A DNA stretch of 37,616 nt. Source: a virus. A program made the translations under genes and the position numbers. The stretch is taken from the IMG/VR virus record IMGVR_UViG_3300050014_000054, positions 1 to 37,616 of that record; one strand, 5' to 3'. The notes under the pieces are model-generated. The model was not told where the DNA came from. It saw nothing but the letters and a program-made list of their open reading frames with translations, and ran no database searches. Positions within the stretch are counted from its first letter, which is position 1; each line of letters starts with the position of its first letter. Positions 17,452 through 24,817 of this stretch are shown here, in pieces.

Positions 17452-18137
17452 GCTCTGAAATACGGAGCGATAGTTGGTGAGATGTATTGTTGAGCAGTCT
17501 CGATGTTGGTATCGGCAGCCCTAGTATAAGATAGTTCTGCTAATCCAGATAGCATTGAAACCTTATCTGGAGCCCAGATTACAGCTAACTCTACCGATAA
17601 CGCATCAGTAAAACATTTAAGCCATAAATACGGCACATCAACATTTTGCCCACTCGTAAAATTAGCGTCCTGTATTTGACGCAATACATAGAATTGAAAC
17701 GATGTTTGCGTACCATCTGGAACGGGCCACAATGTTACTGTCGGATTTAATAGTCTATCATTCCAAAAGGTCGTTGGGAAACCTTGCTGTTGTTTGTTTG
17801 GGTAACTGGAATATTCAGTTCTGCTTATAGGCAAAATTAGGCGGTCTGTCGTAACGCCGCCGCTGGTAGTCGAGATATACCCATCAAGAATGACTACCGT
17901 GCTCGGGTCAACCGAATAGGTGGCTGTGCCCTGCACAAGCGGAGTCGTCAGCAAATCCACCTGCCATAGGTTCACGCCGCGATTGCTAAAATCGACACAG
18001 ACCATGTTAGCGCCCATACGGGCGCTTTCCATATGCTCTTGCAAGAGCGCTGCTGATCGGATGCCGCAGCGATTGAACGCATATAGCACCGCCTCACCGA
18101 GGCCGGGGTTAAAATTATACGTGGAGCTAGTTGTCAT
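17448..18137 (-). CDS. Second head-to-tail adaptor-type protein (229 aa)
   Basis: An N-terminal helical part (LGEAVLYAFNRCGIRSAALLQ, then HMESARMGANMVCVDFSNRG) is followed by a beta part. That part holds ILPISRTEYSSYPNKQQQG, FPTTFWNDR, PTVTLWPVPDG and FYVLRQIQDA, and ends in a helix (LSVELAVIWAPDKVSMLSGLA). WPVPDG and FYVLRQIQDA are characteristic of phage head-tail joining proteins near the portal ring. Base composition at 17460-17860 is clearly more AT-rich than the surroundings. A GGGGG-type ribosome binding site precedes the start. It is probably one of two adaptor rings of the short tail. Confidence 0.72.
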   Translation of the reverse strand: MTTSSTYNFNPGLGEAVLYAFNRCGIRSAALLQEHMESARMGANMVCVDFSNRGVNLWQVDLLTTPLVQGTATYSVDPSTVVILDGYISTTSGGVTTDRLILPISRTEYSSYPNKQQQGFPTTFWNDRLLNPTVTLWPVPDGTQTSFQFYVLRQIQDANFTSGQNVDVPYLWLKCFTDALSVELAVIWAPDKVSMLSGLAELSYTRAADTNIETAQQYISPTIAPYFRA

Positions 18138-18148
18138 ATCGCCCCCTA

Positions 18149-18298
18149 CTACCCCTTAGGAGCCTTCTGGACGGCTTCCTTCTCATTCTCAGGCGGCACA
18201 GGCGCACAAGCCTGCAAAGCCGCCGTGGCCTGCTCTGAGAGCCTCTGTAGGCCCTGCTGAGCGAGTTGGACGAGTAGATTGTGCTGCTCTTGCGTCAT
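18149..18298 (-). CDS. Small helical phage protein (49 aa)
   Basis: An ATG at 18296-18298 opens a frame ending at a TAG 11 bases before the adaptor start. The product MTQEQHNLLVQLAQQGLQRL continues with an Ala-rich helix to QACAPVPPENEKEAVQKAPKG. It is a short amphipathic helix with an acidic, Pro-containing tail. No membrane segment. The family is unknown. Tight packing between a small membrane gene and the adaptor supports coding. Confidence 0.6.
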   Translation of the reverse strand: MTQEQHNLLVQLAQQGLQRLSEQATAALQACAPVPPENEKEAVQKAPKG

Positions 18299-18330
18299 GA
18301 GTTCATCCTACGGCTGTTGCCTGACCAGGA

Positions 18331-18492
18331 CTAGTGGCCAAGTTTCAAGCCGGACATGATTAAGGTTCCGACCGCTGCCAGTGCCATCATAACGCCAAAT
18401 AGCCACCCTGCGGCCTTCTCCAAGCCCCCGCCCCGGCCCTGGCTCTCATATCGAGCGTTCTCCAAGGCCAGCAGGCCACGGAACAGCTTCAT
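18331..18492 (-). CDS. Small single-helix membrane protein (53 aa)
   Basis: The start MKLFRGLLALENARYESQ at 18492 is chosen because GGGGAGA lies 7 bases upstream; an earlier in-frame ATG 12 codons upstream lacks such a site. A polar N-terminal part rich in Gly and Arg (QGRGGGLEKAAG) precedes one membrane helix at about residues 28-48 (WLFGVMMALAAVGTLIMSG). The tail is KLGH. It lies between the signal-peptide fibre and the 49-residue protein. Unknown function; an envelope role beside the exported-protein cassette is possible. Confidence 0.62.
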   Translation of the reverse strand: MKLFRGLLALENARYESQGRGGGLEKAAGWLFGVMMALAAVGTLIMSGLKLGH

Positions 18493-18566
18493 CTTGGATC
18501 TCCCCAGAAGGTGGGCGAACAGTCGCACAGCTTCGCTGGTTCTGCAAATTCAGTACGGCGACATGG

Positions 18567-19778
18567 CTAGAACCCAATGGCATCGAAGACGATCACGTCG
18601 GACGCAACGGTGGTCCCAGTAACGGTGCAGGACGTGGTGCTATAGGCCGTCTGCGCCAAGATATCGGCCACCGTGGTAATGTCGTGGGTATTGCACACCC
18701 AACCGTTCGGGGCCGTGGGTAGCGCAATGATGACCGTTTGGGCCGTGCAGGTCGCCGTGAACTTGCCGGCAGTGTTGCCGCCGACCTGGGAGGCGGTGGT
18801 GCAGGTTCCGGTTAGAGTCGGGGCCGAGCCGCCAGCTACGATGCCCCCATTAAGAATTACTTTTCTGCTGCCAGGGGTCAACACCACGTCACTACTGGTG
18901 GAAGCCAGGGTCAAGGCGTGAGCAGACGCCAGTACCTCTGCCTGCGCCGACGATGCGAGAGTAAGCACGCCATTGACGATGGTCAGGTTGGGGTTGTCCA
19001 ACGCCACGCCGCTGCTATCATGGCTAAAGATCGCGCCATAGGTCGAGAACCCAGTGAACTCTAATGTACCGCCAGAGCCGATCTGTGTCAGGCCGGTTCC
19101 CATGTAATTCAGCGCAGCACCGCCATTGTAAAAGCAATAGTTGTTTGTGCCGTGCACTAGAACGGGACACCACATTCCATATTGATTGGTCAGCGTTCCA
19201 TTGTTGATGGCGTCCAGCATTTGGAAACCGTAGGAATTCGCGACCGTCGCCCCGACGTCGACCGTTGGCTGATGGGTGAGCCCGGAAACGTCAGAGACTG
19301 TATTCGTGATCGAGATATGCGGGCGGCTCTGGAAACAGTGAGTATGGTTATCGGCAAGCGATCCCTTCGTCTGCACAACGCAGTCGTAAGAGGCATAACC
19401 TCCCGAACCGCTGCTTTGCTGATAGACGCCTTCGTCGCGGAAGGCATGAGAGCCTCCGCTGCTTAGAGGGTTGGTCGCGGTGCGCAGGGCTAATACAGCG
19501 GAGTCGTCTCCGCTGGATGCGTTGGTGCCAACAGCGACCGAACCAGCGAGCGTCGGCGACGTCGCCAGGACCACGACGCCGGATCCGGTCGTTCCGTTGG
19601 ACAGGTCAGAAGCGGCGGCTTGGGAAACAACGCCTGCGCCGTTGCTCTTGAGCGCGCCCGTCGTAGAGGATACGCCGGCCGGCGAGACCGGCCCGGTCAA
19701 CGACTGGGCGCGGACCGGCTGAACGGCGAAGGTCGCCGCGAAGGCCAAGATGATGATCGCGATCAGAAAACGCTTCAT
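18567..19778 (-). CDS. Fibre-like protein with Sec signal peptide (403 aa)
   Basis: The ATG at 19776-19778 gives MKRFLIAIIILAFAATFAVQ then PVRAQSLTG, a textbook signal peptide with likely cleavage after VRA. It ends one base before the upstream gene's stop. The rest is a Ser/Thr/Gly-rich fibre-like beta protein: NGTTGSGVVVLATSPTLAG resembles fibre shafts. Residue pairs such as GTCTTAS/ATCTAQ, WCPVLV/NYCFYN and VCNTHD/TSCTVTG suggest disulfides, as in exported proteins. Virion fibres normally lack signal peptides, so this is odd. It may be displayed on the host envelope or be a fibre with an acquired leader. Confidence 0.72.
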   Translation of the reverse strand: MKRFLIAIIILAFAATFAVQPVRAQSLTGPVSPAGVSSTTGALKSNGAGVVSQAAASDLSNGTTGSGVVVLATSPTLAGSVAVGTNASSGDDSAVLALRTATNPLSSGGSHAFRDEGVYQQSSGSGGYASYDCVVQTKGSLADNHTHCFQSRPHISITNTVSDVSGLTHQPTVDVGATVANSYGFQMLDAINNGTLTNQYGMWCPVLVHGTNNYCFYNGGAALNYMGTGLTQIGSGGTLEFTGFSTYGAIFSHDSSGVALDNPNLTIVNGVLTLASSAQAEVLASAHALTLASTSSDVVLTPGSRKVILNGGIVAGGSAPTLTGTCTTASQVGGNTAGKFTATCTAQTVIIALPTAPNGWVCNTHDITTVADILAQTAYSTTSCTVTGTTVASDVIVFDAIGF

Positions 19779-19779
19779 A

Positions 19780-20034
19780 TCAGTTGGCCTCCACGGTGGC
19801 GGGCGAAGACGCAACACTGGAGATGCAGTTAACCGCGTCAGCAGGGACAGGGTAGGATGACCACGTTCGGGTATTTCCGGGCTGGATGGTGAACGACCCG
19901 GCAGTATTCAGGACAGCAGTCGCCCCGAAGGCGCAGACGATGCCAGGAGCACACCCGCCGCCAGCGTTGATCGTTTGGGCTTCAGCCGCACCGGCAAAGG
20001 CAAGGAGAGTTAGGACGCTTGCGAAGGCTCTCAT
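19780..20034 (-). CDS. Small exported Cys-containing protein (84 aa)
   Basis: MRAFASVLTLLAFAGAAEAQ is a clear Sec signal peptide with an AEA cleavage site. The mature part is about 64 residues, beta-prone, with three Cys (GGCAPGIVCAFG and NCISS) that could form a disulfide. It contains LNTAGSFTIQPGNTRTWSSY, a beta-strand pattern. The start overlaps the previous gene's stop (ATGA), so translation is coupled to a second exported protein upstream. Target membrane or periplasm is inferred; no homolog is recognised. Confidence 0.68.
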   Translation of the reverse strand: MRAFASVLTLLAFAGAAEAQTINAGGGCAPGIVCAFGATAVLNTAGSFTIQPGNTRTWSSYPVPADAVNCISSVASSPATVEAN

Positions 20035-20486
20035 TGGTAGACCGCCGAAAAGGCGTGGCCTGTGGTGGGAGCCGTGATGGTGATTGCGTCCGTAACGACA
20101 ATGCTACCGCTGGCGCAACTGAACGTGCCGCCTGCTAGAATAGTGAACGGCGCAGCCATCGTGCCCACCTTGACCGACAGGACTTCGGTCGCAGTGGTGG
20201 GATTCTGGATCAAGCATCCCTTGCGGGTGGAGCTAGCCGCGATGGCGGTCTGATAGGTGGTGCCGGTCGTAACCGTTCCAGAGGCGTCGGTCGATGTAGC
20301 GCCAAGTGGTTGAGTGATGACGGTTTCGCCTGATCCGCCCGTTACATTCACGTTCAATCCGTGGTTCGTGATCGTGACGGCATCGGTATTCGCCGCGTTC
20401 TGAATCGTGACCGGAGTCGCCGCCAGCGCGGGGACAGCCGATAAAATCGAACACCCGGAAAATAGAGCGATCAGATATTTCTTCAT
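20031..20486 (-). CDS. Exported beta-sandwich protein with Sec signal peptide (151 aa)
   Basis: MKKYLIALFSGCSILSAVPA plus LAA is a strong signal peptide (basic n-region, hydrophobic core, ALA-type cleavage site). The mature protein is all-beta, with a C-terminal domain (RKGCLIQNPTTATEVLSVKVG, TFSCASGSIVVTDAITITAP) of a type common in phage surface proteins. Two Cys in it could pair. It is the first gene of a three-gene exported set. A GGGGA ribosome binding site is visible upstream of the ATG. It may coat the virion or the cell envelope; function unknown. Confidence 0.7.
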   Translation of the reverse strand: MKKYLIALFSGCSILSAVPALAATPVTIQNAANTDAVTITNHGLNVNVTGGSGETVITQPLGATSTDASGTVTTGTTYQTAIAASSTRKGCLIQNPTTATEVLSVKVGTMAAPFTILAGGTFSCASGSIVVTDAITITAPTTGHAFSAVYQ

Positions 20487-20495
20487 CTCTATCCC

Positions 20496-21146
20496 CTAGT
20501 ACGGCGTGTCGCCAGTTTGCAAGATGGTGGTGGTGACTGATCCGGTACCAGAGTTGAGGATCACACGAATCCACTGGGGCACAAACGTATAGGTCGCCTG
20601 CATGGTCGCGCTCGCGGCAACAAGCGCCAAATCCGGGAAGTTCTGCCACGTCATTGCATTCGGATTTACTGGCGAAGTCGGAGAGTTCGGATCGTCCATC
20701 GTCTGTTGAACCGTATAGTTCGCGGTTCCTGAGACGACGCAGGCGAGCGAAATCGACGGGTTGGCCCATCCATCCATACGCACCCACGGCGATGCAGCGA
20801 CGCCGTTCGTGCCGATCTGGATAGCGCCGGTCGCATTGGCAGAAATCGTGACCGACGATACGGTTTTGTAGCTGAGCACGGTAGCGACCGTCCCAATTCC
20901 TGTTCCCGCCACCGTCTCGCCAATGGCGTCACCGGCCCAATTTGTACCGACCAGTACAAAGTTATGCCCTACCTCACTAGCCGCGAAGGTGAACAGAACC
21001 TGGCGCGCCTTATCGAGGATCGCAACGCCGCCAGTCACGATCGTACCGTTCAGGGTGATGGCGCCGGCATTGGGCGTCTGGGATTGCGCGATATTGTTCG
21101 CGGCGGCGGTGACTAGAGGTCCGACTGTGACAACGATGGGGGTCAT
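20496..21146 (-). CDS. Virion surface/decoration-like protein (216 aa)
   Basis: A beta-rich protein without signal peptide, starting MTPIVVTVGPLVTAAANNIAQSQ. It contains FTFAASEVGHNFVLVGTNWAGDAIGETV and a C-terminal FVPQWIRVILNSGTGSVTTTILQTG. The last segment resembles phage surface proteins of about 200 residues found near capsid genes. A terminator-like hairpin lies upstream (21171-21191) and an AGAGGAGAG site precedes the ATG, so expression may be partly separate from the capsid block. Exact role unknown; virion component by context. Confidence 0.65.
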   Translation of the reverse strand: MTPIVVTVGPLVTAAANNIAQSQTPNAGAITLNGTIVTGGVAILDKARQVLFTFAASEVGHNFVLVGTNWAGDAIGETVAGTGIGTVATVLSYKTVSSVTISANATGAIQIGTNGVAASPWVRMDGWANPSISLACVVSGTANYTVQQTMDDPNSPTSPVNPNAMTWQNFPDLALVAASATMQATYTFVPQWIRVILNSGTGSVTTTILQTGDTPY

Positions 21147-21170
21147 GCGCGACTCTCTCCTCTAAGACAA

Positions 21171-21191
21171 ACGGGGGCGCGAGGCCCCCGT
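21171..21191 (-). terminator. Intrinsic terminator-like hairpin upstream of the surface-protein gene
   Basis: On the minus strand an 8-bp perfect stem, ACGGGGGC with GCCCCCGT and loop CTCGC, is followed by TTGTCTT, a weak T-rich tract. It sits between the GG/Cys-cluster gene (ends 21220) and the 216-residue gene. It probably attenuates read-through from the capsid block. Confidence 0.6.
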
Positions 21192-21219
21192 CCATACCGC
21201 CTTCTGTGATCGTTAGTCC

Positions 21220-21702
21220 CTATTCCATTTCCATGTCTAGGGACCGACCTTTGGGCGCTTCACCGTGGCGGGCCGAGGTGAAGGGATTCTCGTCAGACGA
21301 CGCGCGACCACCAGCCTTGCGCGGTTTGCGGCCGGCGTGATGCTTGGCGTGCTCGCCCTCGACATGACCGACGTGCTTCTTGTGGACTTCGCCGCCGCGC
21401 TTCTTGGTGGCTTCACCCTCAGGGCCGAAACCTTCGTGCATGACGTGGCCGCCACGCTTACGGGCTTCGACCTTACCGCCCGTGCACTTGTGGCACTTGC
21501 AAGTGTGGTGGTGAATCTCGCCACCGTGCTTCTTGTGCTTGGCTTCGACGTGGCCACCGCGCTTGCGCTTCTCGGCTTCGTCCTCGATCTTGGGAGCGTG
21601 CGTATAGCGGTCGCCCTTCGTTTCGATGTCCATCTTGGCTTCGTTCACGCCGCCGGTTTCGCGGTGCTTGCGCTCGTCGTGATGTTCTTTGTGGCCCTTC
21701 AT
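21220..21702 (-). CDS. His/Lys-rich GG-repeat protein with CxCxxC cluster (160 aa)
   Basis: An extremely charged protein of Lys, His, Glu and Gly. It carries repeated basic-GG motifs: RKRGGHVEA, KKHGGEIHH, RKRGGHVMH, KKRGGEVHK and RKAGGRASS. Cys68, Cys70 and Cys73 in TCKCHKCTGG form a CxCxxC cluster surrounded by His, a probable metal site. The segments KKHGGEIHHHTCKCHKCTGG and GEHAKHHAGRKPRKAGG have clear counterparts in the 355-residue protein at 26937-28004, but in the opposite order. No globular fold or membrane segment is apparent. Function unknown; a capsid-internal, nucleic-acid- or metal-binding role is plausible. Confidence 0.75.
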   Translation of the reverse strand: MKGHKEHHDERKHRETGGVNEAKMDIETKGDRYTHAPKIEDEAEKRKRGGHVEAKHKKHGGEIHHHTCKCHKCTGGKVEARKRGGHVMHEGFGPEGEATKKRGGEVHKKHVGHVEGEHAKHHAGRKPRKAGGRASSDENPFTSARHGEAPKGRSLDMEME

Positions 21703-21714
21703 GGCAGGCTCCTA

Positions 21715-22746
21715 CTAGGTCGGGTTGACGGCGACGCCGGAGGTAGCAGCGGTTGGCGCGCCGCCATCGATATAGGTATTGGCCAGAGCATTGGTATCAC
21801 CGAATTTAGTGATGCCAATCATGGTCGAATTCTTCTGGACAATCAGACCACCAGGCGACGCGCTGGTCAACGAGGCTAGCACCGTCATCTGCGTAGAAGT
21901 CGACTTGATGTTGTTGATGAACACGCAATCCTCGAACGATTGCCAACGATCCATGCAGGACGCTCCGGTTCCCAGAATGCCAAGCACGGTCGCGCTAGAC
22001 GTCTGGAACGGGAAGTGGCATTTTCGGAACGTATTGCGGGGCGTGCCGGCAGCGAATTCCACCGAAGCATTGGCCACCGTGCGCGTCACCGTATCAGTGC
22101 CGATGGTGCAATACTCGAAGGTGTTTTCGCCGGTCGTGCCTGTGAGGAGTAGTGAACGACTACCCGTGTCAACCGCCGAGGCGGCATCGGCCATGCCCTG
22201 GATATCCACGTTGTAGTAGAAGTTCCGGCCGCCAGAGTCCGTCCATGCGATCTGGTTCGTGCCGCCGGTTGTGAAGCCGTTGTAAACCGAGAAGTTGGCG
22301 AAGTAGCAGCCCTGACCGCTAACCACGACGAAGTTGCCGGAGGCGAACGTCGCTTGGGTATAAGTGGTGGATGGCGGCGCGATACGGGCGCGTTGGCTCG
22401 TAGCGGTAGGCGCGGTCATGCCGATCAGGTGGGTGGCATTGTTCGCCCAGGTGAGCGTTCCGGTCGTCGCGGAAGGCGTGGCGATTTGAGCATTGGCCAC
22501 CGAAAGGCGCTGAGTACCGGTCGTGCCGCCATTGCCGACAATGACCACGACATCGTTATTGCCGGATACGGTCTTGCTGTAGGCGACGTAGATGGTCGCC
22601 AGGGGACTGTTGATCGCGCCGGTGTTGCCGTCATTGCCATTCACGGCATCGACGAAATACCAGTGGCCCGTGAACATCGGAGCCCCGCCGATGCCGAAGG
22701 TCGGAACCCCGGCGACATCAAGGCCAGAAAGGTGAGTGGTGCCCAT
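21715..22746 (-). CDS. Beta-helix-like surface protein next to the capsid gene (343 aa)
   Basis: The N-terminus MGTTHLSGLDVAGVPTFGIG continues with WYFVDAVNGNDGNTGAINSP, a motif at the start of many parallel beta-helix proteins (pectate-lyase-like). Short repeated strand-turn units follow, such as YFANFSVYNGF, FYYNVDIQGM, NTFEYCTIGT, NTFRKCHFPF and SFEDCVFINN. These are regularly spaced and match right-handed beta-helix rungs. Gene position directly after the major capsid gene suggests a head-surface fibre or decoration; carbohydrate binding is possible. No catalytic residues can be assigned. Confidence 0.75.
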   Translation of the reverse strand: MGTTHLSGLDVAGVPTFGIGGAPMFTGHWYFVDAVNGNDGNTGAINSPLATIYVAYSKTVSGNNDVVVIVGNGGTTGTQRLSVANAQIATPSATTGTLTWANNATHLIGMTAPTATSQRARIAPPSTTYTQATFASGNFVVVSGQGCYFANFSVYNGFTTGGTNQIAWTDSGGRNFYYNVDIQGMADAASAVDTGSRSLLLTGTTGENTFEYCTIGTDTVTRTVANASVEFAAGTPRNTFRKCHFPFQTSSATVLGILGTGASCMDRWQSFEDCVFINNIKSTSTQMTVLASLTSASPGGLIVQKNSTMIGITKFGDTNALANTYIDGGAPTAATSGVAVNPT

Positions 22747-22764
22747 GGTCTTTCCTCTCGTGAA

Positions 22765-23679
22765 CTAGTTGGTGGGGAAAGAACCGAAGATCGAGCGCCA
22801 GTTGTAGTACGAGAAGCTGTAGCGCTCGTAGCCCTTGACCAGCAGGTTATCGGTGACGAAATCGACCTGCATGTCAGTCTCGAAGGCCACGCGGGTCATA
22901 TAAGACATGCCGTCGATATTGGTCAGCAGGAACCACGCGAAGGATGAGGTCAGGAAGTCGTTGACCATGTAGCCTTCGGGAAGGCCGCCGGCAGTCGTCA
23001 GGATAGCGTTGACATCGTTGTCGGCGGTGCCGGGGCGCAGTTCCGTCTTGGTCAGACGGATGGCGACCGGCTCAAGTTGCGGCGGCACGATCAGTTTGCG
23101 ACCGCGAGCGAACACCTTCAGGCCAGCTTGGTCGCGGAAGTTGGTGCGGATCGAGATCATGCTGTTGAGCAGCGTGGACTCGTTGAGGTCCGCTTGCACC
23201 GCAGGCGTATTGGCGACAGTGCTGCCGTCAATCGGGTGGGTCGTCGCGCAAAGCGCCACACCGTCGCCGCCGACCGACGCATTGTAGGTCGTGGCAGTGT
23301 TCAGGAGGTTGGCGCCGTAGATTTCCTTCGTTTGATTGAAGGATTCGATCAGGCCCAGGTTCGACGGGTGAAACTGCGTCTTGTAGAGGTTGTCGTCGAT
23401 GGCCTTGCGGGTGATCGCGTAGCCAAGGGCGATTTCCGTGTGCTCCTGGTTGTATACGTAACGCTCACCAGCGCCATTATCGAAGGACGTTTGACCGCCC
23501 TCAGTCTTCAATTGCGCCAGGCCGAGATACCGCATTTCAGCGGTGCGTTCGAGCGCCATCTTGGAGTTGTGCTTGGTGAAAATCTTGTCGTACTGAGACG
23601 GGATCATCTCGTACTTGCCCTCTACCCCGCGTAGGCCGGGGAGGAGCAGATCTTTGATTGCAGAGAGATTAACAGCCAT
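22765..23679 (-). CDS. Major capsid protein, HK97-fold, gpT-like (304 aa)
   Basis: The 304-residue product matches the Mu gpT-like/HK97-fold major head proteins. It has an N-terminal arm (AIKDLLLPGLRGVEGKYEMI), ERYVYNQEHTEIALGYAITRKAIDDN (E-loop to spine helix region), FNQTKEIYGANLLNTAT, a loop with HPIDG, and KLIVPPQLEPVAIRL in the A-domain. The C-terminus ends WRSIFGSFPTN. No N-terminal protease-processed delta domain is evident; a separate scaffold is encoded upstream. A GGGGAGA ribosome binding site precedes the ATG. It forms the icosahedral shell around the packaged genome. Confidence 0.85.
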   Translation of the reverse strand: MAVNLSAIKDLLLPGLRGVEGKYEMIPSQYDKIFTKHNSKMALERTAEMRYLGLAQLKTEGGQTSFDNGAGERYVYNQEHTEIALGYAITRKAIDDNLYKTQFHPSNLGLIESFNQTKEIYGANLLNTATTYNASVGGDGVALCATTHPIDGSTVANTPAVQADLNESTLLNSMISIRTNFRDQAGLKVFARGRKLIVPPQLEPVAIRLTKTELRPGTADNDVNAILTTAGGLPEGYMVNDFLTSSFAWFLLTNIDGMSYMTRVAFETDMQVDFVTDNLLVKGYERYSFSYYNWRSIFGSFPTN

Positions 23680-23693
23680 GGATCAATCTCCCC

Positions 23694-24635
23694 TTAAATG
23701 CCGGCCAACTGCTTATTCATGGCGTAATTGAACGCCACGATAATGCGGTTGTATGCGGTGGTCGCGTCGTTGCCGTTTTGGCCAGCTAGCGGGCTTGAGC
23801 CGATGGCCACGTTGTTCTGCAAGTTGACGATGCGGAACGGCAGGTAGGCCGGCGCGGTCGGCAGCGTGGTCAACGTGTATTGATCGGCGAAGAAGGTCGA
23901 AAGGCCGTTGGCAGTGTTGCCGTTGACGCTCGCGGGCGAGGCGCCAGAGACGGCATAGGCGAAGCCAATGTTCTGCCCGATGTAAGCCGTGCTGACCGCC
24001 GTCGAAGTCGTATTGGAGTTGGCCGTCTGCACGCTGAACTGAGCGTTCGGATCGGTGATGACGTAGGCTTCGACCGAGGTGCTCGTGTTGGCGTCAGAGC
24101 CGGGATAGTAGTTCGACCAAGTGACGCGCTTCTGAGCGACCGAGAGATATTTGCACCCGACGAACACACCCGCGACCGGCACATAGATCGTCGTGGTGCC
24201 CTGAGTGAGGGTGCTGGAGTACGCGGCCCCGACATTGAAGGTGACGGTGGTCGTGGTGGAGGCGGTGACGGGATATGTCCCGTTGATGCCGCCGCCGGTG
24301 GCGAAACTCGTGCCGGTAATGCCGATGATCGAACCGACGGGCGGCGCCCATGCGTTCGGAGAGCCGGGAACGCCGCTCGTGATGGCGGTGAAGGTTGCCA
24401 CCGCGACGCCCGCTGTGACCACGATGCCGCTGACGGTCAGGGTAACGGGCGCGTAGCCTTGGGTGACGAAGCCGGTTCCGACGCCGGTCACACCAGCAGC
24501 CATCATCACGGGATCACCGAAGAAGACAGCGCCGGTGTTCGACGAAGAGATTTGCATCGCGACCTGTTCGTAGGTCGGAGCAGAACCAGTTCCCGAATAT
24601 TGGCTGAAACCGTTGGGCGCGGACGTATTCGCCAT
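23694..24635 (-). CDS. Capsid decoration-like protein with inserted beta domain (313 aa)
   Basis: The two ends (NGFSQYSGTGSAPTYEQVAM, VFFGDPVMM and later VFVGCKYLSVAQKRVTWSNY, IGQNIGFAY, FRIVNLQNNVAIG) fit the phage capsid-associated decoration family usually about 150-200 residues long. Between them, about residues 62-155, sits an extra Thr/Val-rich beta module (TLTVSGIVVTAG, GINGTYPVTASTTTTVTF). This explains the larger size. The gene precedes the capsid gene and has its own promoter. Its start codon and Shine-Dalgarno lie inside a long hairpin. It is probably an outer-shell stabiliser. Confidence 0.72.
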   Translation of the reverse strand: MANTSAPNGFSQYSGTGSAPTYEQVAMQISSSNTGAVFFGDPVMMAAGVTGVGTGFVTQGYAPVTLTVSGIVVTAGVAVATFTAITSGVPGSPNAWAPPVGSIIGITGTSFATGGGINGTYPVTASTTTTVTFNVGAAYSSTLTQGTTTIYVPVAGVFVGCKYLSVAQKRVTWSNYYPGSDANTSTSVEAYVITDPNAQFSVQTANSNTTSTAVSTAYIGQNIGFAYAVSGASPASVNGNTANGLSTFFADQYTLTTLPTAPAYLPFRIVNLQNNVAIGSSPLAGQNGNDATTAYNRIIVAFNYAMNKQLAGI

Positions 24636-24667
24636 GATGGAAGACTCCTTGTTAGGAGGTCCATCAT
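24634..24667 (-). promoter_or_regulatory. RBS/start-codon-masking hairpin of the decoration gene
   Basis: On the minus strand ATGATGGA (24667-24660) pairs perfectly with TCCATCAT (24641-24634). Inside it CTCCT pairs with AGGAG around a 4-base AACA loop, with a 3-by-1 internal bulge. The inner AGGAG is the Shine-Dalgarno (9 bases before the ATG), and the outer arm contains the first two bases of the start codon. If folded, translation initiation would be blocked. Control at this step is inferred. Confidence 0.6.
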
Positions 24668-24704
24668 CTCGCGCCGAGGAGATTATGACCGGAAATTCGC
24701 AGTT

Positions 24705-24724
24705 CCCTCCACACCGGGGGAGGG
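24705..24724 (-). promoter_or_regulatory. 5' stem-loop at the start of the capsid-block transcript
   Basis: On the minus strand CCCTCC and GGAGGG form a 6-bp stem with an 8-base loop. It begins about 7 bases after the -10 hexamer, so it would form the 5' end of the capsid mRNA. Such 5' hairpins stabilise phage and bacterial mRNAs. This depends on the promoter call. Confidence 0.4.
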
Positions 24725-24730
24725 CGGTTA

Positions 24731-24760
24731 TGAATACGTCGATATTTTAGCGTCTGTCAA
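24731..24760 (-). promoter_or_regulatory. Promoter for the decoration/capsid block
   Basis: On the minus strand a perfect TTGACA (24760-24755) is followed by an 18-base spacer and TATTCA (24736-24731) as a -10 element. It lies just downstream of an intrinsic terminator and about 95 bases before the decoration start. The -35 is strong and the -10 imperfect, so activity or factor dependence is uncertain. Confidence 0.55.
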
Positions 24761-24766
24761 CTGCCC

Positions 24767-24793
24767 AATAAAAAGGGCGGCACGAAGCCGCCC
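24767..24793 (-). terminator. Strong intrinsic terminator after the scaffold block
   Basis: On the minus strand a 7-bp perfect stem, GGGCGGC and GCCGCCC with loop TTCGT, is followed by TTTTTATT. It starts 25 bases after the stop of the 191-residue gene and ends the terminase-portal-scaffold block. The capsid block has its own promoter immediately downstream. Confidence 0.85.
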
Positions 24794-24817
24794 AATTCAT
24801 CGTTTTATCCAGCAAAA

